Shown here: piece after piece, positions 1 through 6,399 of the stretch
Numbering within the stretch: position 1 is the first letter of the stretch
How the letters are laid out: every line of letters starts with the position of its first letter
DNA from: JBJKRW01 sp046704445
Lineage (GTDB): Bacteria; Patescibacteriota; Microgenomatia; UBA1406; GWC2-37-13
Assembly (NCBI GenBank): GCA_046704445.1
Contig: JBJKRW010000114.1
Coordinates: 1 to 15,841 of the forward strand
Direction: 5' to 3'
DNA length: 15,841 nucleotides
Program-made: the position numbers and the translations under genes
The notes under the pieces: generated by a model
What the model saw: the letters and a program-made list of their open reading frames with translations, nothing else
Database searches by the model: none
Told to the model about the DNA's origin: nothing

Positions 1-385
1 CTATAAGGCTTTTTTTTGTCGGAGTCTGTTTAAAAACAAGATAGGCAAAAACGATTACCGCAACGGGGTATGCATAATTAAGTGCAATCGCTTTTGCAAT
101 GGGGGTTCCCAGGTAAATACCCGCGGAAAAGGTTGTGTATCCCAACATAATTAAAAATCCGTTTATCAAAATGTAGATCAACTCTTTTTTCTTGAGCGCA
201 AACTGTTTGCGGAAAAACAAAAGATCAATAACGAATACTGTCGTACATGCAATAACAATTCTCCAGAAAACCTGGGTAAACGGATTAACATTGAGCTTCG
301 AAAGATATGCGGTGAACACAGATAAAGTTGACCAGAAGATTCCTGCGGAAAGAGCAAACAGATGATATCTATATTTTGTCTGCAT
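1..385 (-). CDS. EamA/DMT-family transporter, 5' part (runs off the window)
   Basis: Only the first 128 residues lie in the window; the gene continues past base 1. The ATG at 385 begins a very hydrophobic protein with about four membrane segments (roughly residues 7-28, 40-58, 68-87 and 92-117). The first segment reads FALSAGIFWSTLSVF, followed by a short loop and an FWRI turn. This resembles the N-terminal repeat of EamA (drug/metabolite transporter) proteins, which normally have ten membrane segments. The substrate cannot be predicted. A lysine-rich cytoplasmic loop (FRKQFALKKKE) lies near residues 58-69. The gene follows the Nudix gene on the same strand; its -10 box overlaps that gene's stop codon. 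Start choice rests on the ATG and the adjacent -10 box. Confidence 0.72.
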   Translation of the reverse strand, partial: MQTKYRYHLFALSAGIFWSTLSVFTAYLSKLNVNPFTQVFWRIVIACTTVFVIDLLFFRKQFALKKKELIYILINGFLIMLGYTTFSAGIYLGTPIAKAIALNYAYPVAVIVFAYLVFKQTPTKKSLI

Positions 386-390
386 TAAGA

Positions 391-933
391 CTATTTTATC
401 AAATCTTTGCGCAGCATTGTTGCGACCCATGGCGTAAACCGGAGAGAAGAATTTTTTCCCTGAGTAAGTATTGTATTTTTATTCACAAGTTTATATCCGT
501 ATGCAAAATCCGGATTAGGGTTTGGGGGATTGTTCAGTTCGGCTTTGTATATGTAGTCGATTTCGTGCTCGGTATATATGCTCTCGGGATCCTTAGCTTT
601 ATAATAAATTTTTCCCAGGAATTCAAAGCGTGAAGGAAGTTGATCCGGCAAGATGTCCCATTCCCGTTTCAGGGTTTCGGATATTGCGTCTTCATCGTTT
701 TGCAACACTTTCTTTTTATACAACTGATGCGAGGAAAACGTAAGATCAAAAAAATGATTGAAGGCCGGGTGCTTTCTGTGTTGCAACACAAAAGAACCCT
801 TGTAGGTAAGGATTACGGTAAATCCACGGTGAAGGATTCCTTGTTCATGGGCCAGCCAGCGCTCGACTCGTCCGGTAATGCAATCATTAATATCTACTTG
901 AGCAAGGTATTGGCTTTCTTTGTAATAATCCAT
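391..933 (-). CDS. Nudix protein resembling type I isopentenyl-diphosphate isomerase, catalytic Cys replaced by Ser
   Basis: This 180-residue protein aligns by eye along its length with bacterial type I IPP isomerase: the DxxDxxTGxxER-like start (residues 14-25), LHRGF (34-38), a strand ending in LQHR (50-53), the metal/active-site region FDLTFSSH (62-69), EHEIDYIY around residue 122 and a C-terminal FTPWV. In the E. coli enzyme the active-site motif contains Cys67, followed two residues later by His69. Here the aligned residues are Ser67 and His69, so the Cys is absent while the His and the later Glu remain. The Nudix box (about residues 79-94) is degenerate, as it also is in true isomerases. 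It could be a weakened isomerase or a Nudix hydrolase with another substrate. The ATG at 933 fits the -10 box spacing. Confidence 0.75.
   Translation of the reverse strand: MDYYKESQYLAQVDINDCITGRVERWLAHEQGILHRGFTVILTYKGSFVLQHRKHPAFNHFFDLTFSSHQLYKKKVLQNDEDAISETLKREWDILPDQLPSRFEFLGKIYYKAKDPESIYTEHEIDYIYKAELNNPPNPNPDFAYGYKLVNKNTILTQGKNSSLRFTPWVATMLRKDLIK
393..398 (-). promoter_or_regulatory. -10 box of the EamA transporter gene
   Basis: Minus-strand TAAAAT lies 7 nt before the ATG at 385. It overlaps the last codons and TAG stop of the upstream Nudix gene. The spacing predicts an mRNA beginning at or within one base of the start codon. No -35 box is clear. Confidence 0.45.
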
Positions 934-946
934 AGTCGATAGCGTA

Positions 947-955
947 ATTATAGCA
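947..955 (-). promoter_or_regulatory. Extended -10 box for the Nudix gene
   Basis: Minus-strand TGCTATAAT, a perfect -10 with the TGn extension, sits 13 nt before the ATG at 933. It lies in the short gap after the FTR1 gene, predicting a separate start with a leader of only about 6 nt. Confidence 0.6.
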
Positions 956-960
956 GCAGG

Positions 961-1776
961 TCACAATGTTTTTTTACGGATAAACAACATATATGCGATA
1001 AATATATATAAAAGCATAATGCTTATGGTTGCCGCACTCATCGTCTGTTCTATGCCAAAAAAACTGTTCAAGAGATGTCCGGCATATGAAGAGGAGGCGG
1101 GAACGAACGGAATACGGATTGATATGATTGCAGATAAGTTTATTTTGAAGTACTGCGTAATCAGTTCCGATATGCCGTTTTTTACGAATGCGGCTCCCAG
1201 AAGAATAATCAGATATTCGGTTATCTTGAAGACTTTGGCAATGGAGAATTTCATAAAGCCGAAAAACGTAAGAAGACCAAAAAAAGAGGACGTCACAAAT
1301 CCGAGCAAAAGTCCGGTCATATTCCCGGAAAACCGAGAGAACAATGATGTAGTTGCGGTAAACAGAGCGACTTCAAATCCTTCCCTTACAATAAAAAAAA
1401 TTATGGTAAAAAAAAGAGAAATGTCAAAAATCCTTTGTTGCAGTTTCCGGTGTGCATAAATTAAACTTTTCGAACGGTGGTGCACGAACGATCTATGGAG
1501 GGAGAAAACAACATATGCAATGAAGAATCCGGAAAAAATCATGAGATAGGATTCCAGTAATTCCGCATGTTGCCGTGAAAATATAAGGCGAGCCCGGTCT
1601 CCGTAAAAAAATATAAAAACAGGGATAAGCAAGGCAATGCATACGCCGACAAAGCTGGCTAAAATTATTTCTTTTTCTCTACGGATGTCGAGTTTTTTCG
1701 ATATACCGAGGAATACGCCAATGATAAGAAAAACTTCCAAAAATTCCCTGAGGGATATAATAAACGTGGGTATCAT
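961..1776 (-). CDS. FTR1-family iron permease
   Basis: This 271-residue integral membrane protein carries the two REXXE iron-binding motifs that define the FTR1/EfeU family: REFLE at residues 10-14 and REGFE at 131-135. Seven hydrophobic segments are visible, the usual number. Family members import iron across the cytoplasmic membrane, often with a ferroxidase or an EfeO/EfeB partner. No such partner is seen in this window, so the oxidant or the true substrate is unknown. The ATG at 1776 starts directly with MIPTFIISLREFLE, where the first motif is expected. A -35/-10 pair lies upstream in the divergent spacer with the aminopeptidase gene. The stop is 28 bases before the downstream Nudix start. 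Confidence 0.85.
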   Translation of the reverse strand: MIPTFIISLREFLEVFLIIGVFLGISKKLDIRREKEIILASFVGVCIALLIPVFIFFYGDRARLIFSRQHAELLESYLMIFSGFFIAYVVFSLHRSFVHHRSKSLIYAHRKLQQRIFDISLFFTIIFFIVREGFEVALFTATTSLFSRFSGNMTGLLLGFVTSSFFGLLTFFGFMKFSIAKVFKITEYLIILLGAAFVKNGISELITQYFKINLSAIISIRIPFVPASSSYAGHLLNSFFGIEQTMSAATISIMLLYIFIAYMLFIRKKTL

Positions 1777-1802
1777 ACTTATACTTAATCTGTAATAGTT
1801 AT

Positions 1803-1832
1803 ATTATATATATATTGTGTTCGGGAATACAA
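1803..1832 (-). promoter_or_regulatory. Promoter of the FTR1 permease gene
   Basis: Minus strand: TTGTAT (1827-1832), an 18-nt spacer, then TATAAT (1803-1808). The predicted start is about 20 nt before the ATG at 1776. The region is an AT-alternating tract, so the exact -10 register is uncertain. Confidence 0.5.
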
Positions 1833-1903
1833 GAAGGTAAGTTAGGCGGAACAAAGGTATTTTTGGAGGAGTGTATCCTGAGCAGAATTATTAGTGAATG
1901 GTA

Positions 1904-1909
1904 TACAAT
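1904..1909 (+). promoter_or_regulatory. -10 box of the aminopeptidase gene
   Basis: TACAAT lies 8 nt before the ATG at 1918. It falls inside the coding extension that would exist if GTG 1894 were the start, which argues for the ATG. No clear -35 box is seen. Confidence 0.45.
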
Positions 1910-1917
1910 ACTATATC

Positions 1918-2997
1918 ATGGATGAATCCCGCTTAGAACGAATCCGAAATTTATTTTCAGGCGAATCAATTGATGCGCTTTTGGTTTCCGATTTTTATAA
2001 TATTCTGTACGTGTCGGGTTTCAGGAGTCTGACTACGGACGAACGGGAGGCGTTTGTTTTACTGACGAAAAACAACATCTATCTGTTTACGGACGCGAGG
2101 TATACCTCACCTTCTTCCGATGTGATTTTGGAACTGCTTGAACCCGGAAAAGGACTCATATATCACCTTTCATCAATACTTCAAAAGGAGAAGATTAACG
2201 TTCTTGGGATCGAAGCGGAAAATCTGCGCGTTCAGGAATATTTTTCCTTACAACGTGCGCTGCCTGACGTCAAACTGGTCAATACTCGCAAATTCCTGTC
2301 CAAAATCAGAGCGGCGAAGGAACTAAAAGAAATAGAGGATCTTGAAAAAGCCTGCGCGCTTACGGATGAATGTCTGCGGGAAATTCTCCCCGGTATCAAG
2401 GCGGGCGAATCGGAAAAAAATATTGCATGGAGATTGGAAAGCTGGGTCCGCCAACAGGGATATTCACCGGCATTTGATCCGATTGTGGCGGTAAACGAAC
2501 ACTCCGCAGTTCCGCACTATGATACCGGACAGGGGAACGGTGTCGTAACAGAGCGATCCGTTATCCTTGTAGATTTCGGCATTATGTATAAAAACTACCG
2601 TTCCGACATCACCCGTATGGTTTTTTTCAGGCCGACAGAAGAAATGAAAAAAACATATGATAGCCTATTGGGGATTCAAAAAAAAACAATCGAGGCAATT
2701 TCAAAAACAAAAGAAGCGAAACTGCTGGACCAGTATTGCAGGAAAGAATGCAAAGAGGCGGGTTTTCCTCTTTTCTCTCATTCGTTGGGGCACGGAGTAG
2801 GATTGGAGGTTCATGAATTTCCCAAACTTTCTGTTTCTTCTTCCGATATGCTACAGGACGGCCATGTGTTTACGATAGAACCCGGAGTGTATTACGCGGA
2901 TAAATGGGGAATGCGCATCGAGGATACGGTGATGTTGGCCGGTCAAAATGTACGAATACTTACGCGGTATCCGAAAGAGATCATGATTCTTTCTTGA
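1918..2997 (+). CDS. Xaa-Pro aminopeptidase (M24B, PepP/PepQ type)
   Basis: The protein has 359 residues from the ATG at 1918. An N-terminal creatinase-like domain (about residues 1-125) is followed by a pita-bread M24 peptidase domain. The five metal ligands of the family are all visible: Asp219 (VDFG), Asp230 (RSDITR), His292 (SLGHGVG), Glu321 (TIEPG) and Glu335 (RIEDT). The substrate-binding His200 (VPHYDTG) is also present. Family members remove an N-terminal residue ahead of proline in the cytoplasm. An in-frame GTG at 1894 would add eight residues, but the -10 box lies inside that extension. The gene converges on the VirB6-like gene and overlaps its 3' end by 17 bases. Confidence 0.92.
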   Translation: MDESRLERIRNLFSGESIDALLVSDFYNILYVSGFRSLTTDEREAFVLLTKNNIYLFTDARYTSPSSDVILELLEPGKGLIYHLSSILQKEKINVLGIEAENLRVQEYFSLQRALPDVKLVNTRKFLSKIRAAKELKEIEDLEKACALTDECLREILPGIKAGESEKNIAWRLESWVRQQGYSPAFDPIVAVNEHSAVPHYDTGQGNGVVTERSVILVDFGIMYKNYRSDITRMVFFRPTEEMKKTYDSLLGIQKKTIEAISKTKEAKLLDQYCRKECKEAGFPLFSHSLGHGVGLEVHEFPKLSVSSSDMLQDGHVFTIEPGVYYADKWGMRIEDTVMLAGQNVRILTRYPKEIMILS

Positions 2998-5557
2998 CGG
3001 ATTGTTCAACGGGTTTCGTGTGCGGAACATCAGTATTCTTTTCTTCCGTTTCGGGTTCCGGCTTCTTTTGTTCCTGGTCCTCAAGCTTCATTGATTCCAC
3101 CATGGTCATGGTTTTTTCCGCGTGTTCTTCTTTGGGTCTGGATACTTCGACCAATTCTTCTTTTTCCTTGCTTTTGACTTTTTCCGTAATTTCCTTTTCT
3201 TTTTCTTTCATGTCTTTAACCTGTTTTGCCGCCTCGAGTTTTGCCTTCAAATAGACTATAAGCTCTTCACCTTTCAGGTTGTTTATGTAAAAGATCGGAA
3301 GAATATAACCGACCTCGTCCAAGCCCTCCTGTCTCAATTCTTCATTCGGCGAAAGCAGTTTGTTGAGAGTATTGGTGATGAATATTGCGTCTTGTTCAAC
3401 CCATTGTTCTCTGGTTTTGATATTTTCGGTGAGCGGAACCTCGCCTTTCTCGTATTGTTGAACCCACATTTTTTTAACCTGTTCATAATCTTCGAGCGAT
3501 ATGGAAGGAGGGATCGCTACCGTTTGTTCGATATGCTGTTCAGGTTCTTCGATGACGGGCGCCTGTGTTGCTATGATGTCTTCAACCTTTTTCACGTCAA
3601 GCTGCTCTTTATCCGCAACGCTTTGTTCTAGTTTTTTGTCTGACTTTACTGTGTCGGAAAACGTCTGCAGGACAGTCTTTACTTTGTCTTTTGAGAGTCC
3701 GGACTGTTCGGTTATTTTTTGCACTACGTTTGCGCTCGGTTGGCTTACCTGTTGAGCAAGAGAAGAGAGAACCGTTTGAACCTGGGTCTGTTGAAGCTGG
3801 GTTTTCATCGCGACCGCCTGTACGACTTCAGGGTTAGAGGAAAGAGACGCGGTAACGGATTGAACTTTTTCCTGAGGAAGCTTGACCTTGATGGATACGA
3901 CGTGGGTGACCGGAATCATTTTCGGAACCGTTTTTAAAAGTTCCTCACGGCGCTGCAGCTGCTCCATTTTCGAAGTGGAAATAGATGAGAGTATCCGTTG
4001 TGCCACGTGATCTTCCTTGATTGATCTGCTGAAGAGCTCGGTACGGATATTCATATATTTTTGTCTGTCGGTTTGAGTTTCGGCAAGCGTCGGATTTTTC
4101 AGGAAGTTGAGGTTTTTGTTGACGGTTTCGCGTTTTTGCTTATCGGTTTCGTAATGTGCGATGTCCGCGAGCTTTGATGCGGAAACATCAAGAGACCTCG
4201 TGATCTCTTCGGTTTTGGCTTTTTTAATTTCTTCAATAGTTTCGATTTTCACTTTCATGGGTATGGTAATGTTTTGCGGAATATTCATGGCAACCCCGAT
4301 GTTGGCAGGGGTAGGAACGGGTCCCGGAGGTTTCGGGGGAGTTCCGCGCGACTGGTCATACATGGACATAAGGATATTTTTCATCGCGTAAATCCCGTCA
4401 CAACAATAATCCCTGAAGATGCGGAGCAGCCACCACGGGAAGAATATGACGGCCCACTGCATGATGAGCGAAATAACATATTCGGTAAACGTATCTACAT
4501 AATTTCCGTTGTTGGTGATGGATTGCGTTTGTGCGGGACCACCATACAGGACGTTCATTGCGGTCGGGTAAATGTATCCGGACGCCTTGTTTACCCGGGA
4601 AAAGTCAAACGTATACGGAATACCCGACTTCCAGATGGTAGCGAGTGCGCCTAAAAACAGGGCGAACAAGGGTCCGTAAAAAATCCACTGAAAAAATACT
4701 CCGATCCAGATCCATCCAATATTGCGTATAAATACGAAAGGCGCCAATATGGCAAGAAACGGTGATAAAATTAACAAAAACCAAAGAAGCACCTTCCGGA
4801 GTATCAACATTCCTCCCATGACGTAATACGTGACATTCGTTATTTTAAGCAAAAACATTTCCGCATGAACAGATTCCTGTACCCGGATATTCAGGTCCCG
4901 GCAGCCGACGATATTCAGATAATTTGCCTCCGTAGACGCAGAGCCGAAATATATGTTGAACAGATCTTTTCCTCCGAGATTTTCGATAAAAAATTTCATG
5001 AGCACGTCGGAGAGTTGAATAATAGTAAGTACGATACTTGCGGAGAAAGAGATAAACAGAAGAATGGCCAATAGTTTCATAATGGATGGCCAGAGCTTAA
5101 TGCGGCTCGAAAAATTGCTTCGTTGAGATATGATCATGCCGACGCCCATGATTGCGGCGACGATCAGTACAAAAAAATATGCGACATTCCGGGCCGTAGA
5201 CCAGACCTTAAGTATGGTGGGATAACTGTCTATTGAGCTGTGGGAGACAACCCAGTAAAAAAACTGTCTGGCTCTGTCGTCGGCTTTTCCCTGGGCGGTT
5301 ATTTCGGCATCCTCAACCCAAAGGTGATTTGATGCGGGATCCTCCTTGAACGTATTGTAATCAACTACGCATTTTTCCCCTGTATTTTTTTCCTGATATA
5401 TCTTACTTAATTCGGGAGGGCAGCCGCAGATGATCGGGAGATCGGTTGTGTCACTTGAAGTCGCCTGTGCCTGCACATACAAATGTGCATTCATAAAAGG
5501 CAATGCAAAAAAGAAAAACAATGCCATAACAATAAGGCCATAAAGAAGTTTCTTCAT
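2981..5557 (-). CDS. VirB6/TrbL-like polytopic membrane protein with long helical C-terminal domain
   Basis: The protein has 858 residues. A hydrophobic signal-like segment (about 5-30) is followed by a Cys-containing extracytoplasmic stretch (44-63). Membrane segments follow near 122-144, 158-183, 252-275, 282-307 and 361-382, and then a Pro-rich hinge (407-418). This arrangement resembles VirB6/TrbL channel proteins of type IV secretion systems, as found widely in CPR genomes. After residue 430 it is highly charged and predicted helical, probably cytoplasmic, with a 28-33-residue degenerate repeat (560-661) and a Lys/Glu-rich coiled-coil-like tail (780-858). That tail is far longer than typical VirB6. 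It lies 23 bases after the cohesin gene and has its own -10 box. Two VirB2-like genes lie about 5 kb away. Function is inferred from topology only. Confidence 0.7.
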   Translation of the reverse strand: MKKLLYGLIVMALFFFFALPFMNAHLYVQAQATSSDTTDLPIICGCPPELSKIYQEKNTGEKCVVDYNTFKEDPASNHLWVEDAEITAQGKADDRARQFFYWVVSHSSIDSYPTILKVWSTARNVAYFFVLIVAAIMGVGMIISQRSNFSSRIKLWPSIMKLLAILLFISFSASIVLTIIQLSDVLMKFFIENLGGKDLFNIYFGSASTEANYLNIVGCRDLNIRVQESVHAEMFLLKITNVTYYVMGGMLILRKVLLWFLLILSPFLAILAPFVFIRNIGWIWIGVFFQWIFYGPLFALFLGALATIWKSGIPYTFDFSRVNKASGYIYPTAMNVLYGGPAQTQSITNNGNYVDTFTEYVISLIMQWAVIFFPWWLLRIFRDYCCDGIYAMKNILMSMYDQSRGTPPKPPGPVPTPANIGVAMNIPQNITIPMKVKIETIEEIKKAKTEEITRSLDVSASKLADIAHYETDKQKRETVNKNLNFLKNPTLAETQTDRQKYMNIRTELFSRSIKEDHVAQRILSSISTSKMEQLQRREELLKTVPKMIPVTHVVSIKVKLPQEKVQSVTASLSSNPEVVQAVAMKTQLQQTQVQTVLSSLAQQVSQPSANVVQKITEQSGLSKDKVKTVLQTFSDTVKSDKKLEQSVADKEQLDVKKVEDIIATQAPVIEEPEQHIEQTVAIPPSISLEDYEQVKKMWVQQYEKGEVPLTENIKTREQWVEQDAIFITNTLNKLLSPNEELRQEGLDEVGYILPIFYINNLKGEELIVYLKAKLEAAKQVKDMKEKEKEITEKVKSKEKEELVEVSRPKEEHAEKTMTMVESMKLEDQEQKKPEPETEEKNTDVPHTKPVEQSVKKES
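3575..3880 (-). repeat. Four degenerate helical repeats inside the VirB6-like protein
   Basis: Protein-level repeat. LPQEKVQSV (residues 560-568), LQQTQVQTV (588-596), LSKDKVKTV (621-629) and LDVKKVEDI (653-661) recur at spacings of 28, 33 and 32 residues. Each is followed by a Ser/Gln-rich helix. The pattern is Leu-x-x-polar-x-Val-x-polar-Val/Ile. The DNA copies are not close repeats. Confidence 0.6.
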
Positions 5558-5563
5558 AAAATC

Positions 5564-5569
5564 ATCATA
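5564..5569 (-). promoter_or_regulatory. -10 box of the VirB6-like gene
   Basis: Minus-strand TATGAT lies exactly 6 nt before the ATG at 5557, with a weak TTGCAT 17 nt further upstream (5587-5592). It implies a leaderless mRNA separable from the cohesin transcript. Confidence 0.5.
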
Positions 5570-5580
5570 GAGAAAATTCC

Positions 5581-6192
5581 CTATTTATGCAAGGATTTGT
5601 GACGGGTTGTGTGGGGTTTCTGAAATTTCATTTTGGCATTGATGAACGCGAGAGATCCGCCGGCAAGCAGGAGAAAACCAATGCCTGCTACCGCACCTTT
5701 TCCGGTTTGGTCATCCGAACCGGTTTTGGGAAGCGAGGTTGCCTGCGGTGAGGTGGGTTGGACGGTCGGTGTTTCGGACGGGTTAAATAACACGCACAGT
5801 TGCGTTGAACCTGCAGCCTGCGCAATAAGTTTAAAGGTAACCACCGCAAATGTTCCGCTTCCGGAATAGCCGTTTTCGCTTGTTCCGGAAAACACGAGTT
5901 TTCCCGTATCCTGAACGTTTGCCGAAACGGTAGTAAATGTGTCGCCGGGTGCGGTGCTGACGTATTCGAGCAGGGTAGAATCATATGTCATTCCGATCTG
6001 GGTGGACGAAATCGTCTGACCTCCGGTATCAACGGTAATAGTAAATTGCACGTCCTGTCCTCTGGTTAGGGTTCCGGACGGCGCAACAAGATCATAAGTT
6101 ACCGCGAAGACGTTATGACCAAACAGTGCAGTCGCGAGAAAGAATAAACCGAAAATAAATATCGTCGCAAGATACTTCGAAAATCGTTTCAT
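5581..6192 (-). CDS. Cohesin-domain surface protein with LPXTG-type C-terminal sorting signal
   Basis: The protein has 203 residues. A signal peptide (about 1-30, ending HNVFA) precedes a beta-rich domain (about 32-135) with the spacing of cohesin modules: a GQDVQFTITVD strand, an IGMTYDSTLLEYV strand and a GSGTFAVVTFKLIA strand. A Thr/Pro/Gln-rich linker (138-152) leads to LPKTG at 154-158, a hydrophobic span (about 165-185) and a basic tail. That is the layout of a sortase substrate. Cohesins bind dockerins; a dockerin protein is encoded at 15442 in the same window. No sortase gene is seen here. The hydrophobic tail could instead act as a plain membrane anchor. Confidence 0.8.
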   Translation of the reverse strand: MKRFSKYLATIFIFGLFFLATALFGHNVFAVTYDLVAPSGTLTRGQDVQFTITVDTGGQTISSTQIGMTYDSTLLEYVSTAPGDTFTTVSANVQDTGKLVFSGTSENGYSGSGTFAVVTFKLIAQAAGSTQLCVLFNPSETPTVQPTSPQATSLPKTGSDDQTGKGAVAGIGFLLLAGGSLAFINAKMKFQKPHTTRHKSLHK

Positions 6193-6205
6193 ATATAGTA
6201 CTTTA

Positions 6206-6234
6206 ATAATAAAGAATCAAAAGAATTTTGACAA
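6206..6234 (-). promoter_or_regulatory. Promoter of the cohesin gene
   Basis: Minus strand: TTGTCA (6229-6234), a 17-nt spacer, then TATTAT (6206-6211), 13 nt before the ATG at 6192. Its -35 box overlaps the -35 box of the opposite promoter. Confidence 0.6.
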
Positions 6235-6256
6235 TAGTATAAGATTTCAGCATAAT
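6228..6256 (+). promoter_or_regulatory. Plus-strand promoter diverging from the cohesin promoter
   Basis: TTGACA (6228-6233), a 17-nt spacer and CATAAT (6251-6256): a near-consensus promoter. The predicted start is near 6263, about 17 nt before a short open frame at 6280. Confidence 0.65.
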
Positions 6257-6279
6257 GACATTGTGAGGAATACGTGGAT

Positions 6280-6363
6280 ATGCATTATTACCTTCTTTTT
6301 GTCTCCGTTGCGGTAATGCTCCTGATTTTTATCCGGAAAAAAAACCACAACAGACCGACTTGA
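6280..6363 (+). CDS. Possible 27-residue single-span membrane peptide
   Basis: ATG 6280 to TGA 6361-6363 encodes 27 residues: a short start (MHYY), a hydrophobic span of about 15 residues (LLFVSVAVMLLIFI) and a basic tail (RKKNHNRPT). It follows a strong promoter and a GTGAGGA sequence that could act as a weak Shine-Dalgarno. Topology and position suggest a small membrane protein, or a leader to the surface protein gene at 6400. The TTGACA of the next promoter overlaps its stop codon. No homology is recognised, and the frame is short enough to occur by chance. Confidence 0.4.
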   Translation: MHYYLLFVSVAVMLLIFIRKKNHNRPT

Positions 6364-6388
6364 CAACAAAGAGTATTTTTAATAGTCT
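6360..6388 (+). promoter_or_regulatory. Probable promoter of the large surface protein gene
   Basis: TTGACA (6360-6365), a 17-nt spacer and a weak TAGTCT (6383-6388), 11 nt before the ATG at 6400. The -35 is perfect and the -10 poor, so the upstream promoter at 6228 may also serve this gene. Confidence 0.4.
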
Positions 6389-6399
6389 TAAAACAAGCT

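Noticed and set aside
328..633. Plus-strand open frame opposite the Nudix gene
   Set aside because: Antisense to a recognisable Nudix protein, with no domain and no start signal.
1801..1818. AT-alternating tract as a microsatellite
   Set aside because: Short and imperfect, and part of it is explained by the FTR1 -10 box.
1864..1893. Seven-codon frame after GGAGGA upstream of the aminopeptidase
   Set aside because: It lies upstream of the probable transcription start, and its length is trivially expected by chance.
3122..3631. Phe-rich plus-strand frame opposite the VirB6-like gene
   Set aside because: The Phe/Leu richness mirrors Lys/Glu codons of the real gene on the other strand, and no membrane-protein pattern is seen.
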